Source: Mercurialis annua
Lineage: Eukaryota > Streptophyta > Magnoliopsida > Malpighiales > Euphorbiaceae
Reading direction: 5' to 3'
Assembly: GCF_937616625.2 (NCBI RefSeq)
Contig: NC_065571.1
Coordinates: forward strand, 23,510,201-23,574,200
Length of the DNA: 64,000 bases
The notes under the pieces were generated by a model that made no database searches, had not been told where the DNA came from, and worked only from the letters and a program-made list of their open reading frames with translations. Positions 60,900 to 64,000 of this stretch are shown here, in pieces. Each line of letters begins with the position of its first letter. Positions within the stretch are counted from its first letter, which is position 1. A program made the position numbers and the translations under genes.

Positions 60900-61083
60900 G
60901 ATTTATGAGCCTTTTCGGGGTGTCCAAATTTCCGAAAAGTGGCCCTATTTTTCATTTTTATGTTCTTGTCCATTATGGACTCGGTATTCTAGGCCTTAAT
61001 TTGCGAAAATTGGCCCCATTTTTCATTTTCCGATCTTATCTATTGTAGACTCAGTATTGCCCCTTCATAAAAGCATTCAGTTT
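60900..61083 (-). repeat. ~85-bp direct duplication
   Basis: Two diverged copies share GCGAAAATTGGCCC/CCGAAAAGTGGCCC, ATTTTTCATTTT and TAGACTC/GGACTCGGTATT phrases. The second copy ends at the insertion point of element 4. Confidence 0.65.
61079..61083. repeat. Target-site duplication AGTTT (left) of element 4
   Basis: AGTTT at 61079-61083 and again at 63561-63565, flanking the LTR termini exactly. Confidence 0.9.
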
Positions 61084-61443
61084 TATCACAACCCAAATTA
61101 TTTAGCCGAGACTGGAGCTAGGGAATGGGAGTGGTAGCTCCGAAACCCGTAGCAAGCCTAAAACTACTAATGATTTTTCGCAAATAAAAGTATAATATAC
61201 TATATATTAAAACATTTTCAGGAAAACTCTTTTTGATATTACATTTATAAATATTAAAATATCACATCAGAGTTTACAATGAAAATCTGATATTTAAAAC
61301 CAATTCACGAAACCTTCTATTGACGCCTACTGACTACTGCAGCTTTAGGAATTTATACTTGTGCAAGTCCAACGACTTCTGGCACAATGGAGATGGTTTG
61401 TCTGATCCGACTTCGTCTACCTGCAAACATCAGAGTGAGGGGT

Positions 61444-61463
61444 CAATATTTGGGAAAATACTG
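61444..61463 (-). other. Leader hairpin in element 4, one mismatch
   Basis: CAATATTTGGGAAAATACTG, the same structure as in element 2 but with one unpaired position in the stem, consistent with decay of a dead copy. Confidence 0.55.
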
Positions 61464-61558
61464 AGTGAGTTTGCAAGTTACTTATAGTATTATCAAAATA
61501 TAGCGTCATACGCTTAATACGTATATAAATTTATGATACAAGCAAACAATATAAATTT

Positions 61559-61728
61559 CAAAGTGTGAGACCCATTTACTAGATACGGGGACTCCAGGCT
61601 ACACCGTAGCCGAGTGCTCACTTGTATCGAAATCAAAGTGTGAGTCCAACTCACTGGTGGGTCCAACCCACTAGATACGGGGACTCCAGACTACAACGTA
61701 GCCGAGTGCTCACTCGTATCGAATTCAT
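61559..61728 (-). repeat. Duplicated leader module in element 4
   Basis: Two copies (about 61559-61633 and 61634-61728) of a module running from CAAAGTGTGAG through CTAGATACGGGGACTCCAG to CGTATCG. Elements 2 and 3 have it once. The first copy lacks the GTGGG hairpin. Confidence 0.8.
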
Positions 61729-62034
61729 ATCATATCATGCGTAAAAATATATTAAATTCTAATCTCAAAGTCAGGCACTCTAGACTGACTCACTAATGAT
61801 CATGCTGCCTATTGACACCCAGTAGGTAGTTGGTCTCTTCGGACCGCACACTAGATACTCATCTTCAAAACAACGAATACGACAACATTTATATAATTAA
61901 CTCACCAAAAATAACATCTTACACAAGCACATTATTTCCATGCGATATATTGATAATAATGCTAATAAAGTATGAAAATAACTTTTATAATAATACGCAA
62001 AAGTAAATCTTCCAGTCACAATAGCCGCTTTCCA

Positions 62035-62081
<47 letters not shown>
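62035..62081. repeat. (AAT)n microsatellite
   Basis: About 15 uninterrupted AAT triplets inside the solo LTR. Confidence 0.97.
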
Positions 62082-62441
62082 GATCCCATGAATGCGAGCT
62101 CCATGCGTCATTTGATCCTCTAGCTATTCTAGCTCATCGGTCTACTGGCTCGTCGATAAGTTAGTTACTTATCTGAGTTACCTGTACGTTTAATTCTTAA
62201 ACGTGAACTTAGTATCAAAATCCTAAGTTATAAACTTAGGTTAAATCAATCGTATTTCAAATACGACTCTTAACTTTATTACTCTCTTAGTCACACTTCT
62301 CTTTTAAACGTCCTAGTTTTCGTTTTGATATTCAATCGAATCACGATTGATTACACGACTTGAAATTGTCTGAAATCAAGTTTATGCGTCGCGTCAGGGC
62401 CTAGAAAGCCCGAATCGAAAATCCTCCTTTGGCAAAGGACA

Positions 62442-62575
62442 GCATGTTCGTGCAGCAGGGTACTGCACGTTCGTGCAGTACGCAGTACACTGCACCATCG
62501 TGCAGTTACTGTGCTGCACGATTGTGTAGCACATGCTGCACGTTCGTGCAGCCTGTTGGCTGCCGACGTGCAGCC
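62442..62575 (-). repeat. Palindrome cluster in element 4
   Basis: Units have the form CTGCACG-NT-CGTGCAG; the best are TACTGCACGTTCGTGCAGTA at 62461-62480 and an 18-bp copy at 62535-62552. Arms differ from those of elements 1-3 (GCACG instead of GTGCG) yet remain palindromic. It ends 361 bp from the TATA motif. Confidence 0.85.
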
Positions 62576-63560
62576 CCGGGGTTCGCTCCCTGGGCCATTT
62601 TCGACGTGCTTAAATGTCCTAAATCGATTCTAATATGATTTCCAACAATAACCACTTCAAATTTCATCAAAAACGACAATAGAAACGCGATTACGATCCG
62701 TTTAATTTTTTTAAAACGAAATAATTTTTATTTACTATTTCTCGCAAAAAAACGTCAAGCTTACCTCGATTTGAAGCTTAAAATCAATAGAGAATCGAAT
62801 TCCAAACGAATCGATATAAGGAACGCTCGATTTGGACGAGAAACGGCGAAACGGCGACGGAACGAATCGATCGCCTAAACCTTCTCTCCTACTCCTTTCT
62901 TCTTCTCTGGAATCATCTGATTCCTTCTTTTCTTTTATATATAGGTTGGCAAATTTGCCACTTTATTCCTTGATTTCTTTAACTTAAACCATTTCTCTTC
63001 TAACCTTTCTAATTTAACCAAATGGTTAAATAATACTTTTAACTCAAATACATACGTATAATTTATATTCAAATAAATAATACTAACCCAAAATTATTAT
63101 TTTCCATCAATAATCTTTTAATTGCTATTCCGGATATTTAATTGACTAATTTACATTTTGGCCCTTGAACTTTTCAAAAGTTACAATTTAGCCCAAAACG
63201 TATCCGCGTCCAAATTTTAAAAGGTCTCCGATTGACCCGAAACTTTTACCACATATACTATAAAACATTTCGCGGACCTTGGCGAAATAATGTTCACTTC
63301 GGAATTTATATGGCTAAATTACCATTTTAGTCCCTGTACTTTATTTTGCAACTTTCTTAACATTTTTCTTTTCTAATTTCAGTTCCAACTTTAGAACTGA
63401 AATATAATGTTAAATCTTTCGCAATAACCCTTTCGGATCCGTCTTGTTAAAACTTAATATTTATCTAAATTTCTCGAAAATCTTTCCGATATCGCCACTC
63501 CGGCGACTCGACACTGGACACGTGGTCCAGTTAGATACTTAATTATTTTGGGGTATTACA

Positions 63561-63565
63561 AGTTT
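63561..63565. repeat. Target-site duplication AGTTT (right) of element 4
   Basis: Identical to 61079-61083. Internal sequence of the Ogre-like element continues after it. Confidence 0.9.
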
Positions 63566-63616
63566 TCTAATGGAGAACTGGATTGTTCAATGAAGAGTCT
63601 TCCTCTCGCTTTGCTC

Positions 63617-63775
63617 AAATGAAATAAAACTTGAAAACGGTAAAGACATCACATAAATGAGCAAAATATATTTCATCATTGACTCTGGATTTTTAATGAA
63701 AAATGAATAAAGCAGATTGTTCATAATTGTTCAAGTACTGGAAAATTGAAATAAAACTTGAAAACGGTAAAGATA
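63617..63775 (-). repeat. Short direct repeat pair of ~26 bp
   Basis: AAATAAAACTTGAAAACGGT occurs at about 63621 and again at about 63749, separated by ~105 bp. The duplicated stretch lies just downstream of the gag stop in element sense. Confidence 0.75.
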
Positions 63776-63838
63776 GTCGAGGAGAACAGATCTCCAAGAA
63801 TGCCCCAAGCACGGGCGGCACCATTGCTTCTTGTCTCT

Positions 63839-64000
63839 TCAATGCTCTGAGATGATCCCACTGTCAACCAGGTCTTGAATCTTATGCTGGAGAGTGATGC
63901 AATGATTTGTATGATGTCCTCTAATTTGGTGTAACTGGCAGTATGCATCAGCGATATAGCTTGGCCTACTTGGATCAGGTACCGTCCTTGCTGTTATTGG
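63839..64000 (-). pseudogene. gag: Gag C-terminal fragment with zinc knuckle, Ogre-like element (incomplete at window edge)
   Basis: Reads in from 64000 for 53 residues to a TGA at 63841-63839. Residues ~20-37 are YCQLHQIRGHHTNHCITL, a zinc knuckle of the CX2HX4HX4C form (Cys21, His24, His29, Cys34) used by nucleocapsids of large plant gypsy elements. IQDLVDSGII follows, as is usual there. The knuckle would bind the packaged RNA. The stop comes only ~10 residues after this conserved tail. I cannot tell from the fragment whether this is a natural gag end or a nonsense mutation; polyproteins of this group usually continue, so I lean to a broken copy. No protease or reverse transcriptase follows. 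Confidence 0.7.

Larger units (their letters stand above)
61084..63560 (-). mobile_element. Element 4: solo LTR
   Basis: A 2,477-bp LTR related to that of element 3, with an AGTTT duplication on both sides and no internal region, so it is a solo LTR left by recombination between two LTRs. The outer terminus reads TATCAC rather than TGTCAC, a likely G-to-A change. It contains a TATA motif at 62936-62943, a palindrome cluster at 62442-62575, leader hairpins and an (AAT)n microsatellite. Confidence 0.92.
44375..64000 (-). mobile_element. Large Ogre/Tat-like Ty3/gypsy element, partial, on the minus strand
   Basis: The 3' LTR occupies 44375-44768 plus 54113-56192, interrupted by element 3. The internal region begins at a polypurine tract (56193-56210) and continues past the window edge, interrupted by solo LTR element 4. 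The 3' internal region is rich in tandem subrepeats, as described for 3' untranslated regions of Ogre/Tat elements. A gag zinc knuckle of the CX2HX4HX4C form is at the right edge. No protease, reverse transcriptase or integrase is seen between gag and the polypurine tract, so this copy is deleted or non-autonomous. Family assignment is tentative. Confidence 0.6.

Overview
This window looks like nuclear heterochromatin of a plant, probably a dicot. It consists of a 60-bp satellite array invaded by nested LTR retrotransposons and MITEs. I see no host gene, rRNA or tRNA gene, CRISPR array or bacterial-type operon. The plant call rests on three signs: primer-binding sites complementary to plant initiator tRNA-Met, Stowaway- and Harbinger-type MITEs, and a gag zinc knuckle typical of large plant Ty3/gypsy elements. 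Most apparent reading frames are 20-residue periodic frames through the satellite (60 bp = 20 codons) or chance frames in retrotransposon DNA.

Layout: (1) 49-8994, satellite block 1, with a 2,648-bp segment duplicated in tandem. (2) 8995-22918, a non-autonomous element on the minus strand ('element 1') carrying three LTRs, the third truncated, inside a single GTTTA target-site duplication. (3) 22919-32249, satellite block 2, with longer higher-order repeats. (4) 32250-41776, a MITE with long inverted repeats, split by 'element 2' (32262-41450; TSD CTAAT; minus strand). (5) 41777-44374, satellite block 3, whose polarity flips near 43693. (6) 44375 to the window end, a large Ogre/Tat-like gypsy element on the minus strand. 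Its 3' LTR is split by 'element 3' (44769-54107), whose own LTR carries a Stowaway MITE. Its 3' internal region holds five families of tandem subrepeats and is interrupted by a solo LTR, 'element 4' (61084-63560; TSD AGTTT). A gag fragment with a zinc knuckle reaches the right edge.

Elements 1-3 share one plan: PBS for tRNA-iMet, one gag-like gene without a zinc knuckle but with a Gly/Arg-rich tail, no recognisable protease, reverse transcriptase or integrase, a polypurine tract, and LTRs of 2.3-3.0 kb. They fit TR-GAG type elements that need enzymes from another element. Element 1 gag is open, element 2 gag has two in-frame stops, and element 3 keeps only a displaced fragment.

The most unusual signal is in the LTRs. 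In all four LTR families a cluster of short palindromes (two 6-9 bp arms around a 2-bp centre) lies about 345-370 bp downstream of the TATA box, where it would be transcribed into the RNA leader. Arm sequences differ between families but change on both sides. Further leader hairpins also covary between families, and a separate hairpin block is conserved in the internal regions of elements 1-3. This suggests a structured leader kept across divergent families. That reading is inference; the sequence patterns are seen directly.
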